A stretch of DNA of 64,000 nt from CAWATZ01 sp963784995 (GCA_963784995.1 CAWATZ010000006.1:310001-374000), one strand, 5' to 3'; positions 47,056 to 56,495 are shown, counted from the first letter of the stretch. Notes: generated from the letters alone by a model not told the origin. Translations and numbers: made by a program.

Positions 47056-47445
47056 ACGCTGTTCCTTTCGGTAGGACACCAGGGCATCCGGGGAACAAAC
47101 CGGAAACCCAGCAAATCGGCGGGTGCCTGGGAGAGGGAGGGCATCCCAGGGTTGGTATATTGGGTTATTATGGTCAGGTCCGCTGAGGAATGCAAGTAGG
47201 TGATTTCGCGACAGCGGAAATCGTTCCGGAAGTCGTTGGGCCCCTTGCGTTTTCCGTTTTGATCATCTTACCCCTGTTTCCGTTGCGATGCTGTCGCCCT
47301 TCTTTTCCGGCGAATTCGGTATTTCTCCGATTCTCCTGCCAAGTGCGCAGAATCCCGCCGCCGATAAACTTTATGGATTGACGCGACGGATCAGGCATTC
47401 CTGCTTTGCTCGGCCGGCCCGTCCAGGGAGGAAAGGAAGGAATCC
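47056..47445. other. Divergent promoter region
   Basis: This 390-bp gap separates a minus-strand and a plus-strand gene. It is notably AT-richer than its surroundings (GGTATATTGGGTTATTATGG near 47153, TAAACTTTATGGATTG near 47367). I see no gene, hairpin or known motif; it should contain two promoters. Confidence 0.45.
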
Positions 47446-48237
47446 ATGCGACCTTCGGTTTGGCTGTTGCGGTTGGGGGCTGGCCTGCTGGCCTGCGTCA
47501 CGGCCCTGAGGTGCCAGCAAGTCCATTGTTCGGCCCAGTGCTGTCCAGCCGCCGCGGGGCACGTCTGCCCGTGCGTGATGCAGTGCCCCTGTCAATGCGC
47601 CAGTCCTTCGGCGTCCGTCGGGTATCCAGCGGCACTCCGCATTGAAACGGTGGAACCGCCTCGGCCCACCATTCCCCCGCGAATCGTGGCCCGGCCGAGC
47701 GTCCCGAAGCTGGTGGTCGTCCAGCAGTTGCATTCGCCTTACCAGCCGTATCGTGCTTACCAGACGCACCAAGCTTACTCGGCTTATGCCCCCAGGCCCG
47801 TCCCACTTTATCCAGTGCCGCCTCCGGTCTCTGCCGTGCCGTTGCCCCAGTCCAGCCCGCCCATCGTCTGGACGGCGTCCCGGGCTCCGCGCCAGGAAGT
47901 CACAGGCCCCGAGATCACTCCCCTCGGACACGCGGAGCAACCCCAGGCCGGGCCCGTCACTTCCGTTTCAGTGACCCGCTTCCCCTACGCTCACCAGAGC
48001 AACTACCTCTGGCTGATCGGCATTCTGGAACGGGGGCCCGAGGTCGGCACCTGCGCGCTGCGCTTTGGCCGGCCGGACGAGCCGGACCACTACGGCGGCC
48101 GGCTGCCCCTGGTGGCGCCGCAACCCATCGCCGGCTACCACATTGGCCAGGTGCTGCGCGTGGAGGGACACGTGGTCCGCGACAACAATCAGTTCGCCTA
48201 CCAGGTCGAGCGCATCGAAGTGCTGGGACAGCCCTGA
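47446..48237 (+). CDS. Cys-rich secreted protein (possible lipoprotein)
   Basis: 263 residues that I do not recognise. The N-terminus LRLGAGLLACVTALRC can serve as a signal peptide, possibly with a lipobox LLAC. A cysteine cluster follows (CQQVHCSAQCCPAAAGHVCP), then a Pro/Tyr-rich stretch, then a compact C-terminal domain (NYLWLIGILERGPEVGTCAL, GQVLRVEGHVVRDNNQFAYQ). That domain resembles the C-terminus of the next gene, so the two are paralogs. GGAAAGGAAGG precedes the ATG. Role unknown; envelope location is inferred. Confidence 0.7.
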   Translation: MRPSVWLLRLGAGLLACVTALRCQQVHCSAQCCPAAAGHVCPCVMQCPCQCASPSASVGYPAALRIETVEPPRPTIPPRIVARPSVPKLVVVQQLHSPYQPYRAYQTHQAYSAYAPRPVPLYPVPPPVSAVPLPQSSPPIVWTASRAPRQEVTGPEITPLGHAEQPQAGPVTSVSVTRFPYAHQSNYLWLIGILERGPEVGTCALRFGRPDEPDHYGGRLPLVAPQPIAGYHIGQVLRVEGHVVRDNNQFAYQVERIEVLGQP

Positions 48238-48516
48238 GAATCAGTCCCCAAAGGTGCAAACGGCTCGGCGAGAGCGACCGGGAGAAGCAGGCAACGCGGA
48301 GCAAGCAACGAAATCTGGAAAGCTGAATCAAGTGCGGTGACACCCATCTCCGATATAGATAGTAGAAAACAGCACGAGGCTTCCCGGAGGGAAGCCAACG
48401 GGCGCTGTTCATCGCTAGCAAAGGAAGAGGAGCGAGGGCCCGGCCTGAAGAGCGACCAGGGTCGCCTGGGCCGCGGGGCCTGGTACTCCCGAACTCGTTT
48501 ATGGAGGAATTGTCTC
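48238..48516. other. Gap between the Cys-rich paralogs
   Basis: Contains a small perfect hairpin GGCTTCCC-GGA-GGGAAGCC (48378-48396) and an AT-rich CGATATAGATAGTAG just before it, which may hold a promoter for the next gene. No gene is evident. Confidence 0.4.
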
Positions 48517-49473
48517 GTGAATGCTGCGTTCCTGCTGACCACGGCCGCGTGGCTTTCGGGCGCGGAGATGGCGCCCGCTGCACCGGCCGCTGCCGCACCG
48601 GCCACTGCTGCTCCGGCAGCAATGGCCCCGGCCCCCTCAACCACGATCCTGTCGGCCCCTTCCGGTATGATCATCGAGCGCCCCGGCAGGGGCCTGCCAC
48701 GGTCCCAACTGTGGCGCCGCTCCGATGGTGACGGGCGACTGTGGTTGTGTCGAGGCCAAGCCCGGTTTCTTCTCGCGTTTCCGCCGGTCCAAGCCGGTCG
48801 ATTGCTGCTGTGACTGTGCGGCCCCGGCGCCGCGCCGGTGGTTGTGCCCACCCCCTGCTGCGATCCGTGCAAGGAACCGCGCCGGGGTCTGTTCAGCCGG
48901 TTGTTCAGCCGCAACACGCCGGCCCACGATTGCTGCGATTGTGCCCCGGTCGGGCACATCGCTCCGGTCCCGCACGGCGGCACCGTGATCTACGGTGCGG
49001 CGCCCATGCAAATCGAGACCGTTCGCCCGACCGCCGAGCCGGTCAAGAAGCCAACGGTTGAGCCGGGCAAGCCGATGCCCTCCGGCAAGACTTCCATCCT
49101 GATGCCGCCGGCCGTGGACCTGGCCCCGACCAACCCCAAGGTGAGCGAGACGGAGAACCTGCACCCTTTTGAAATTAGCCGTCAGTATGAGTCGCGCGTC
49201 GATCGTGCGCCGGATTACAGCTGGATCACGGGGCAGCTGTTTTACGTGCATGCTGACGGCGGCAGGTGGGTCCTCCGTTACGCACCGCTTGGTCAGGAAG
49301 ACCCACACGGTGGTGGGGTGATTCTGGCTCGGGATCGGCAGATGGATAGCTATCGGGAAGGCGACCTGGTCCGGGTCAAGGGCGAGTTCCTTGATGAAAG
49401 GCCTTCGCTTTACCTGGGCGCTCCGCTGTACCGGACCTCGGACATCGAACTGGTGGATCGGACAGGCCATTAA
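48517..49473 (+). CDS. Cys-rich secreted protein, paralog of 47446-48237, two frameshifts
   Basis: About 318 residues. A GTG start (48517) behind GGAGG begins a signal peptide (AAFLLTTAAWLSG) and an Ala/Pro-rich region. Two units follow in which a FFSRF/LFSRLFSR motif precedes a cysteine cluster (VDCCCDCAAP and HDCCDCAP). The C-terminal domain (YSWITGQLFYVHADGGRWVL, YREGDLVRVKGEF) is like that of the previous gene and has an OB-fold-like look. To keep this pattern the frame must change near 48700 and near 48825. Possibly a metal-binding or disulfide-linked envelope component; function unknown. Confidence 0.65.
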
Positions 49474-49538
49474 CCGGCCGACCGCTCCGGATCACTCGGC
49501 CCTCCGCGTTCGTGCAACAGCGCCGCGGACCAACTTCA

Positions 49539-49589
49539 GCAACAGCACGACCCCGGGATCGAGGAATCGATCCCGGGGTCGTGCTGTTG
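49539..49589 (+). terminator. Terminator-like hairpin after Cys-rich gene
   Basis: Arms 49539-49562 and 49567-49589 pair over 23 bp around a GGAA tetraloop (core CACGACCCCGGGATCGA). It lies 66 bp past the stop of the Cys-rich gene. A T-rich but not pure stretch follows (CTGTTGTTGC), so termination is plausible. Confidence 0.7.
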
Positions 49590-49597
49590 TTGCGGTC

Positions 49598-49668
49598 GGC
49601 GAGCGGCGCGGCGTAAGCCCGCCGGTAAAGACTGCCGATACCGGCGGGCTCACGCCGCGCCGCTCGCC
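49598..49668. repeat. Inverted repeat, family shared with inner part of 22585-22705
   Basis: Arms 49598-49627 and 49639-49668 pair at 29 of 30 positions with an 11-base loop; the arm begins GGCGAGCGGCGCGGCGTAAG. It lies 24 bp from the stop of the DUF11 gene and could terminate that transcript. Confidence 0.92.
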
Positions 49669-49692
49669 GCGCCGTTCCCTCAAGGGTGTCCG

Positions 49693-51519
49693 TCAATTCG
49701 GTGGCAGCACTCCCGGCGTGGTGGGCGTGTTCGACGTGTCCGGGGCCGCATCGGAGTAGATGCGCGTCGCCTCCATCTTGATGACCGGCTCCTGCAAGTT
49801 GGTGCTGGTCATCTGCAGCTTGAAGCGAACCGTGCCCGGCTCCAGGGCCTTGACGTGGATACGGAAGATGCCGTCCGCCTTCGGGGCCAGTTTCTCGATC
49901 GGATCAAAGATGATGAGCTTGCCTTCGGGGTGGTACTTGACCGGACCCTGGGCGCTCTTGAACTCCATCTTGTCCGGCACCGTGGCCACCAGCTTGATGT
50001 CGGTTTCCGTTTGCGAGCCGGTGTTGGTGACGTGGAACTCGTAGCCGGTGTCGCCGCCGACCTCGATCGGGTCCTCCGTATCGACCATTTCCAGCAGCAG
50101 GGCGGACAGACCCTCGACGCGGGTGGTGAACTCGGCCTCGGCGCTCAGGCCGCGGGCGCCGCTGACCCGGGCCTTGTGCTTGAAGGTGCCAAGGGCAATC
50201 GCCTGGGTCTCGAACTTGACCTCCTTGGCCTGGCCGGCGCCGATCTCGCCCAGGAACCACGACACGGTCCGAATGTTGTAGTCGTGCCGGCCGCCATCGC
50301 TGGCCGCCAGCACCTTGAAGCCTTCGGGGACCACGTCGGAGACGGTGACGTTGGTGGCCGGAGCATTGCCCGGGTTGGTGACTTTCAGCGTGTACAGGGC
50401 CTTGCGATCCAGGTATTTCAAACCGGGACCGTGCATGGTCAGGTCCAGACGCGGCATGATCACGGTGGTCTTGACCGAGTCCTGAGCCGTCAGTCCGCCG
50501 TCGGCCTTGGCAACGGCATCGACCGACTCGACACCGCCGTTCTTGCCTATGGCCAGGCACAGGAGCTGAACGCTGCGGGTCTCGCCGGCGGCCAGGTTGC
50601 CGATCTCGAAGATGCGCACGCGGTCGCTGGAGCCATCGCTGTTGGCCTTGGGGGCTTCCAGACCGGCGCTGAGGGTGGTCTCGATCTTGACCCGGTCGGC
50701 CGAGCCGTCGCCGGGGTTGGAGACCGTCAGCGTGAAGCTGGCGGTGTCCCCGACCAGGACTTCCTTGGCGGTGCTGGCCTTGAGGGTCAGCTTGGGCTCG
50801 CGAATGCGGATGCGCGTCACGGCCGAGCCGGTGAAGGTGACCCAGGCCTGGGGCATGACGTCACCCTTGGTGTTGGCCTGCAACTTCATCTGCAGGTTCT
50901 TGTCCTGCCGGGCCATCAGGGTGCCCAGTTCCCACATGAGGACGTTGTTTTCCTGAATCGACTTCGGTTCGGTGACGCCGATCGTCATGCCCTGGGGAAT
51001 GCGGACTCGGACCAGCACCTGCTGCACCGGGATGTTGCTGGTATTGCGCACCACCAGGGAGTAGTCGGCAGCCTGGCCCACCTTGGCGTTGGGCGGCCCG
51101 ATCCACTCCATGCTCACCGAGGGCTCCTGGCGGCCCGTGGGGCCTTCTCCCATCACCCCGGGGTCAATCACCCTGTCTTCCCCTTGACTGAACTTGATGG
51201 GCTGAGGGAGATCTCGATCCCGCGAACGGACCCCGCCCGGCCCACTTCCCGGGGGGGCCTCCGCTGAGTTCGGTGTCACCGGTTGTCCCCCGAGACCGGG
51301 CATGGTGCCGGGTGCCGGGGTACTGCCAGGGTCAACGGGTTGCACCAGTTGGGCTCCCGGGACAACCGGCGGTCCCAGCGTGCCGCTGGGGCCGGGAGCT
51401 TCTGGCTCCGGGCTCGCGGGCGGATAGGAGCCGGAGGGCTGGGCCAGAGCCAGGGCAACCAAGCCGATCAGGCAGGCCCCCAGCACGCCGAGCCCCGTCA
51501 TCAGGTAACGGACGCGCAT
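49693..51519 (-). CDS. Secreted DUF11-repeat (conserved repeat domain) protein
   Basis: 608 residues. Signal peptide LMTGLGVLGACLIGLVALALA, a Pro/Gly-rich region of about 100 residues, then four or five beta-sandwich repeats of the DUF11 type. Each is marked by a turn such as YSLVVRNTSNIPVQQVLVRV, FTLTVSNPGDGSADRVKIET, YTLKVTNPGNAPATNVTVSD or YEFHVTNTGSQTETDIKLVA. The type is common in planctomycete surface proteins and probably structural or adhesive. It is intact, monocistronic as far as visible, and faces the phosphoesterase gene divergently. Confidence 0.85.
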   Translation of the reverse strand: MRVRYLMTGLGVLGACLIGLVALALAQPSGSYPPASPEPEAPGPSGTLGPPVVPGAQLVQPVDPGSTPAPGTMPGLGGQPVTPNSAEAPPGSGPGGVRSRDRDLPQPIKFSQGEDRVIDPGVMGEGPTGRQEPSVSMEWIGPPNAKVGQAADYSLVVRNTSNIPVQQVLVRVRIPQGMTIGVTEPKSIQENNVLMWELGTLMARQDKNLQMKLQANTKGDVMPQAWVTFTGSAVTRIRIREPKLTLKASTAKEVLVGDTASFTLTVSNPGDGSADRVKIETTLSAGLEAPKANSDGSSDRVRIFEIGNLAAGETRSVQLLCLAIGKNGGVESVDAVAKADGGLTAQDSVKTTVIMPRLDLTMHGPGLKYLDRKALYTLKVTNPGNAPATNVTVSDVVPEGFKVLAASDGGRHDYNIRTVSWFLGEIGAGQAKEVKFETQAIALGTFKHKARVSGARGLSAEAEFTTRVEGLSALLLEMVDTEDPIEVGGDTGYEFHVTNTGSQTETDIKLVATVPDKMEFKSAQGPVKYHPEGKLIIFDPIEKLAPKADGIFRIHVKALEPGTVRFKLQMTSTNLQEPVIKMEATRIYSDAAPDTSNTPTTPGVLPPN

Positions 51520-51894
51520 TTCTTCCCCTCTTCACCTGGGACTGGAACTGTTCGATTGCTCCCCGCAGAGCAAGATCGACCTTCACAAGAAGGCCGGCAC
51601 TATAGCGTGGTCTCTTTCCGGGTCAAGGGGGAATTCGCTGAAAAACGGTCTCGAACCAACCACCTCCGTCTTGGCCAGGTGTTCCCGGGGATGGGCTCCG
51701 TTTCTGGTTGGAGGCCGAGAAACAACTCGGCTAGCCGCTGCTCCCGCTATCGTCCGCTGCCGGCGGACGATCTCATGGTTGTCCTTTTTTTCGTGACACA
51801 AGGAGCGCAGGAACGTTCTTCATCAAATCTTGTTTTGCCATTGCCGGCGATTCCTGAATAATAAGCTCTTTTCTCAATCCCCCGGGAGACAACC
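51520..51894. other. Divergent promoter region with small hairpin
   Basis: This 375-bp gap lies between the DUF11 and phosphoesterase starts. It contains a perfect 9-bp hairpin ATCGTCCGC-TGCCG-GCGGACGAT (51749-51771) followed 13 bases later by seven T's, a possible attenuator for the plus strand. No gene is seen. Confidence 0.4.
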
Positions 51895-54447
51895 ATGCGC
51901 GCTTCCACGTTCCTCGTGTTGCTGCTCGCCCTTCCGCTGACCGCTGTAGGGAACGCCCTCCGTGGCGTTCCGCCGACAATCCCCGGCCCCACCAAGGAGG
52001 GGTTCCTTCTGCCCAACGGCTGGCATCTCACTCCGGTCGGCAAGCACCTCGTCACCACCGACCTGCCGCTGAACATCCTCCCGCTGGCGGACAACAAGCA
52101 CGTGCTGGTGGCCAGCAGCGGGTTCAATGCCCACGACCTGATGCTGATCGACGTCACGCGAGAGCCGAAGCTGGTTGCCAGGATGACCCAGCGGCAGAGC
52201 TGGTACGGGCTGGCCACCGACCCTGCCCAGAAGAAGGTGTGGTGGAGCGGCGGCGGGCAGAACACCCTCCACGTCTTCGACCTGGCCGGCGCCAAGCTGA
52301 CCGGCGTCACCAAGGCCGACCCGAACGTCAGCAAACAGGACCCGAAGGACCTGGAGAAAGCGGCCCAGGAGATGGCGGCGGCGCCCGGGTTCAAGAGCGG
52401 GCTGGCCTTCCACGCCCAGTCCGGCACGCTGTTCTCCCTGGACATCCAGCACAAGGTGGAAGGGAAGACGACGAAGGAAGGGCGGATCAACGCCATTCGC
52501 GTCGAGGACGGCGCCACCCGGACCGCAACGCTCGGCGGCCGGCCCTACGACGTGGTTGTCGGCCCCGGCGGCAACCAGCTGTTCGTGTCCGACTGGACCG
52601 GCCGGCAGGTCCTGGTGATCGACCCGAAGGAGCTGCGCGTGGTGAAGAAGATCGGCGTCGGCGAACATCCCAACCAGATGGCCCTGCACAAGGATGGCCG
52701 ACTGTTCGTCGCCTGCGCCAGCAGCAACAGTGTCAGCGTCATCGACACCAAACGGGGCGTCGTGACGGAGACGATCTTCACCAGTCTGTTCCCCCGTGCC
52801 CCGGCCGGCAGCACCCCGGACGCGCTGGCGATCAGCCCGGACGGCGAATGGCTGTACGTGGCCAACGCGGACAACAACTGCATCGCCTGCATCGAGATCG
52901 AGGACGCCAAGAAGAGCCTGGTCCGCGGGTTCATCCCGACCGGCTGGTATCCGACCAGCGTGGCCGTGACGCCCGACGGCAAAAACATTCTGGTCGGCGT
53001 CGGCAAGGGGTTGCAGTCGAAGGCCAACCCGTTCTTCACCAAGGAACAGCTGGAGAAGCTGGAGAAGACGGCCACGCGGCGACTCATGCCCTACCCATAC
53101 ATCGGCACGACCCTGAGCGGCGCGCTGTCGGTCATCCCCAGGCCGAACAGAGAGAAGTTGGCAGAATACACGCAGCAGGTGTACCGGAACTGCCCGTACT
53201 CGGACGAGCAGCTGACCGCCGCCCCGCACCCGGTGAAGACCAGTATCCCGACCAGGGTCGGCGACGAGTCCCCAATCAAGTACGTGATCTACGTCATCAA
53301 GGAGAACCGCACCTACGATCAGGTGTTCGGCGACCTGGCCGAGGGCAAGAACCCGAAGGGCAACGGCGACCCGAAGCTGTGCATGTTCCCCCGCAAGGTG
53401 ACGCCCAACCACCACAAACTGGCCGAGGAGTTCGTACTGCTGGACAACCTGTATTGCAACGGTCAGGTGTCCCGCGACGGCCACCCGTGGAGCACGATGG
53501 CCTACCACACCGATTATGTGGCTCGCGACTGGCATCTGACGTACAGCCGCCGCAAAGGCGTCGAGGACGACGAGGAGGGCAAGCTGGAGAACGCCCCCGG
53601 CGGCTACCTCTGGGACGCCTGCGCCCGGGTCGGGCTCAGCTACCGCAGTTACGGCGAGTACGGCAAGCGCGTGAGTGACGGCCAGGGGGGGCTGAAGATG
53701 GAAGGCCGGGTGCCGGGTCTCGTCGGCCACGTCTGCCAGGAGTACGGCATCGCCAAGGCGAAGGGCAGTCGGCCCCGCGACACCGACAACGTGGAGGTCT
53801 TCATCAAGGAATACGATGCGTTCGTCAAGGCCAGGACGATGCCGCGTTTCATCGTCATGAGCCTGGGCGAGGACCACACCAACGGGACGCGCACCGGGTC
53901 GTACACCCCGCAGGCGTGCGTCGCCAGCAACGACCTGGCGCTGGGCAAGCTGGTCGAGCACGTGTCCAACGGCCCGCTGTGGAAGCAGACCGCCATCTTC
54001 ATCATCGAGGACGACGCCCAGAATGGCCCGGACCACGTGGATGCCCACCGCACGGTCGGCCTGGTGGTGTCGCCGTACACCAAGCGGAAGCACGTGGACA
54101 GCACCCAGTACGCCACCGTGTCGATGATCCGCACGATGGAGCTGATCCTCGGCCTGCCGCCGCTCAGCCAGTACGACGCCGCCGCCCGGCCGATGTTCAA
54201 CTCCTTCACGGACAAGCTCGACGCCACTCCCTATAAACACACTCCGGCCGAGATCGACCTCAACGCCAAGAACGCCAGGGACGCCTTCGGGGCGGAGCGG
54301 TCGAACAAGATGGACTTCAGCGACTACGACCGGGTGGACGACTTCGAGCTGAATGAAATCCTCTGGTACGCGGTGATGGGTGAGAAGGCCCCGCAACCAC
54401 CTGCCGTCCGCCGAGCCATCGCCTTCCGGTCGCAAGGGAAGGAGTAA
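51895..54447 (+). CDS. Beta-propeller (YVTN-type)/phosphoesterase fusion
   Basis: 850 residues. Signal peptide STFLVLLLALPLTA, then the repeat-coded VGNALRGVP, then a seven-bladed propeller with VSDWTGRQVLVIDPKELRVV and NSVSVIDTKRGVV. The C-terminal half is an alkaline-phosphatase-fold phosphoesterase: VIYVIKENRTYDQVFGD, NHHKLAEEFVLLDNLYCNGQ, DGHPWSTMAYHTDYVARDW, IVMSLGEDHTNGT and IFIIEDDAQNGPDHVDAHRT supply the expected Asp/His metal ligands. It resembles known bifunctional YVTN/alkaline-phosphatase-family proteins. It probably acts outside the cytoplasm on a phosphate or phospholipid ester. Intact; followed by a long hairpin. Confidence 0.9.
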   Translation: MRASTFLVLLLALPLTAVGNALRGVPPTIPGPTKEGFLLPNGWHLTPVGKHLVTTDLPLNILPLADNKHVLVASSGFNAHDLMLIDVTREPKLVARMTQRQSWYGLATDPAQKKVWWSGGGQNTLHVFDLAGAKLTGVTKADPNVSKQDPKDLEKAAQEMAAAPGFKSGLAFHAQSGTLFSLDIQHKVEGKTTKEGRINAIRVEDGATRTATLGGRPYDVVVGPGGNQLFVSDWTGRQVLVIDPKELRVVKKIGVGEHPNQMALHKDGRLFVACASSNSVSVIDTKRGVVTETIFTSLFPRAPAGSTPDALAISPDGEWLYVANADNNCIACIEIEDAKKSLVRGFIPTGWYPTSVAVTPDGKNILVGVGKGLQSKANPFFTKEQLEKLEKTATRRLMPYPYIGTTLSGALSVIPRPNREKLAEYTQQVYRNCPYSDEQLTAAPHPVKTSIPTRVGDESPIKYVIYVIKENRTYDQVFGDLAEGKNPKGNGDPKLCMFPRKVTPNHHKLAEEFVLLDNLYCNGQVSRDGHPWSTMAYHTDYVARDWHLTYSRRKGVEDDEEGKLENAPGGYLWDACARVGLSYRSYGEYGKRVSDGQGGLKMEGRVPGLVGHVCQEYGIAKAKGSRPRDTDNVEVFIKEYDAFVKARTMPRFIVMSLGEDHTNGTRTGSYTPQACVASNDLALGKLVEHVSNGPLWKQTAIFIIEDDAQNGPDHVDAHRTVGLVVSPYTKRKHVDSTQYATVSMIRTMELILGLPPLSQYDAAARPMFNSFTDKLDATPYKHTPAEIDLNAKNARDAFGAERSNKMDFSDYDRVDDFELNEILWYAVMGEKAPQPPAVRRAIAFRSQGKE
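51943..51971. repeat. 29-bp dispersed repeat after signal peptide (copy B)
   Basis: Identical in all 29 bases to 34580-34608, and read in the same frame as AVGNALRGVP right after the signal peptide of the phosphoesterase. Confidence 0.95.
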
Positions 54448-54468
54448 GTCGATCTCCTTATTGCCGAT

Positions 54469-54625
54469 TTGGAGTGCGGCAGTAGCTTTGCTCTGCCGCT
54501 TTTGTTTCTCCTGTTTTTCTTTCTTCTTTTGGTCTTTGTTTCTTGTACTGTTGGTGGAACAAGGGAAAAGCCAAAAACAAAAGGCCAAACAAAAGCGGCA
54601 GAGCAAAGCTACTGCCGCACTCCAA
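54469..54625. repeat. Long inverted repeat with perfect 36-bp arms
   Basis: Arms 54469-54504 and 54590-54625 are exact complements (TTGGAGTGCGGCAGTAGCTT begins the arm). The 85-base interior is pyrimidine-rich then purine-rich and pairs partly with itself. It lies between the phosphoesterase stop and the stop of a converging small gene, so it may serve as a two-way terminator. Confidence 0.93.
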
Positions 54626-54644
54626 AAAAGGGCAAATGTCGAAC

Positions 54645-55013
54645 TCAGTAGCCCTGGTTCTTCAGCAGGACCAGGCAGTCGTTCAGCATCTTCTCGACGT
54701 CGCTGCGGGTCGAGTCACGGAGAGGTCCAGCCAAGGCGGCGGAAAACAGGGTAGCAGCCCGGCTGAGGTCGCCGGCCTTCTGGAAACAGGAAGCCGCGCT
54801 GATGCGATGTACCGCGGCCTCCAAACTCTCTCCGTGGGCATCCAGCAGCGCGGCGATTCGCTCCTCGTAGGAGGCGGCGGACGCCCACACCAGCTGGGCG
54901 GTTTCCGCCAGGCCCATCGTCGTCAGCGCCTGCGCCTTGGAGAGAATCTCCGTTTTCTGAGTCAGCAGCTCTTCAATTTGCCGGCGAGACGCCCCGGGCT
55001 TCGGTTTCGCCAC
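54645..55013 (-). CDS. Small helical protein of unknown function
   Basis: 122 residues, entirely helical (RRQIEELLTQKTEILSKAQA, SASYEERIAALL-like AASYEERIAALLDAHGESLE), with the feel of a TPR-related bundle (RISAASCFQKAGDLSRAATL). No signal or membrane segment. The ATG at 55013 starts a basic N-terminus. It follows the Uma2 gene by 66 bp on the same strand. Not recognised beyond the fold guess. Confidence 0.65.
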   Translation of the reverse strand: MAKPKPGASRRQIEELLTQKTEILSKAQALTTMGLAETAQLVWASAASYEERIAALLDAHGESLEAAVHRISAASCFQKAGDLSRAATLFSAALAGPLRDSTRSDVEKMLNDCLVLLKNQGY

Positions 55014-55079
55014 GTTCGGCCTCCGGAAAAGAAGCTCCTGCTCCCGCTCGTTGGGGCGCTCGGCACGATCGAAGCGGGA

Positions 55080-55654
55080 TCAAGGTGCCGGCACAAAGAA
55101 CAGTTCCGCAACTCGGAAGCGCAGATCGGGGAAGGCTGGGGCGCCCGTGATGTCGTCGTTCTCCTCCAGCACTTGCGGCAGCTGGTTCGGCAGGAGCACG
55201 GTCGCGGTGCGGTTCTCCGGATCAATGACCCAGACGACCGCGACGCCGCGCTGGAGGAATTCGGTCACCCGGCGCAGCACCTTGCCCCAGTTATCATTGG
55301 GAGACAGAACCTCGACGGCGAGCTGCGGCACTTCCTCACTGTACTTGCGTGGAGTTGGTCGTAAGGCTGTGACTGGTCGTACAGGAACACGTCGGGGCCG
55401 CGCACGGTGTCCGGGTTACGCTCCAGCACCAGGCCAGTATCGTTGGCGCAAACGCGACCCTTGCGGCGCTGGCGGAGGTAGGCGCCGAGCAAGTAGTTGA
55501 CGTTATGGCAAACGACGCCGTGCCGGTCCCCCGGACGAGACATTTCGACCACCTTTCCGCGTTCGAGTTCAAAGTGCCGGTCGCGATTCTCGGGGCGGTG
55601 ACACCATTCGTAGAACTCGTCTGCGGTTAGCGGCCGCGTCGAGACGGTGGACAT
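55080..55654 (-). CDS. Uma2 family restriction-endonuclease-fold protein, one frameshift
   Basis: About 191 residues. Family features are RHFELERGKVVEMSRPG near the N-terminus, NDTGLVLERNPDTVRGPDVF (the PD catalytic Asp) and LAVEVLSPNDNWGKVLRRV (the E-x-x core), then VVWVIDPENRTATVL. The frame changes near 55345 between these two core motifs. The PD-(D/E)xK fold implies nuclease activity, but the biological role of the family is unclear and it is often multicopy in planctomycetes and cyanobacteria. The ATG at 55654 is chosen over upstream options because homology begins there (TRPLTADEFYEWC). Confidence 0.85.
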
Positions 55655-55729
55655 GTTGTTGGTTCCCTCCGTGTGTGGACGCTGGACAATCTTTTCCGCT
55701 TCCAATCGATAGCAACGACTGGCTTGGTT

Positions 55730-56412
55730 CTACCTGGCCTTCTGGAGCTGCTGGAGGGCGTACTCCACGATGCGCCGAACCGACGGGGGCGAGTTGGGGA
55801 GCAACCCACGAAGGTGGGAAATTGCCCGCCGATCACCGTAGTAGCCCATGCGCTTGCGGCCGAACACTTTACTTGTTCATCGGAATCGTCGAGAGCCAGC
55901 ACCAAACTGGCGAACACGTCCTCTCGGTCTTTGAAACTGGTGAGCGAGCCGATTGCAGCAGAGCGGACGCACGGACCCGGATCATTCAAGAGCGCCAGCA
56001 ACGGTTCCGGAGTAAGTGCTTGCGCCGCGAACCCCCATAGCCAGGCTGCGTCGGACCGCTGGCGTTCCGAAGGCTCTCGGATCATCCGAAGCAATGCCGG
56101 CGTGGCCTCCTCGGGGTTGGCCCAGACCAGACCCGTAACCAGTGCGGCCAGTCCATCGTTGTCATGTCCCTCTTCCTCGCCGAGTTGCAGAGCGTGCAGC
56201 AGCTGTGGTAACGCCCCCAAACCTTCGAGACGAGCAATTGGAACTGCTGCAGCCTCGCGAATGAAGAAATCTCTACCCTCAGCAAGGAGCTGGTGAAGGC
56301 GCGGCAGCCAGGATTCGTCGGCCGCTTTGTCGAGTGCCTCACAAGCTGCGACGGCGCGGTTGACTTCCTCGACGTTGTGCAGGTCAGCCAGGATGCGATT
56401 CCACTCGGACAT
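55730..56412 (-). CDS. HEAT-repeat protein, one frameshift
   Basis: About 227 residues of HEAT-type helical pairs: LPRLHQLLAEGRDFFIREAA, RLEGLGALPQLLHALQ, PEPLLALLNDPGPCVRSAAI and SLVLALDDSDEQVKCSAA. Near 55845 the frame changes; the continuing frame gives HLRGLLPNSPPSVRRIVEYA and ends at a TAG at 55730, a natural HEAT ending, whereas the uncorrected frame becomes Arg/Ser/Thr-rich. It probably binds proteins; partner unknown. It lies 75 bp upstream of the Uma2 gene on the same strand. Confidence 0.75.
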
Positions 56413-56495
56413 CGACGCACCATTTCGCCGTGAAACTCGTAGTCAACCGGCTGGCTGACTCTCCCGGTATCTGCTGCCGATTCGGGCGCGGTTGG

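Noticed and set aside
52239..53678. Open frame overlapping the phosphoesterase gene in another frame
   Set aside because: Arg/Gln/Gly-rich shadow of a well-patterned intact gene.
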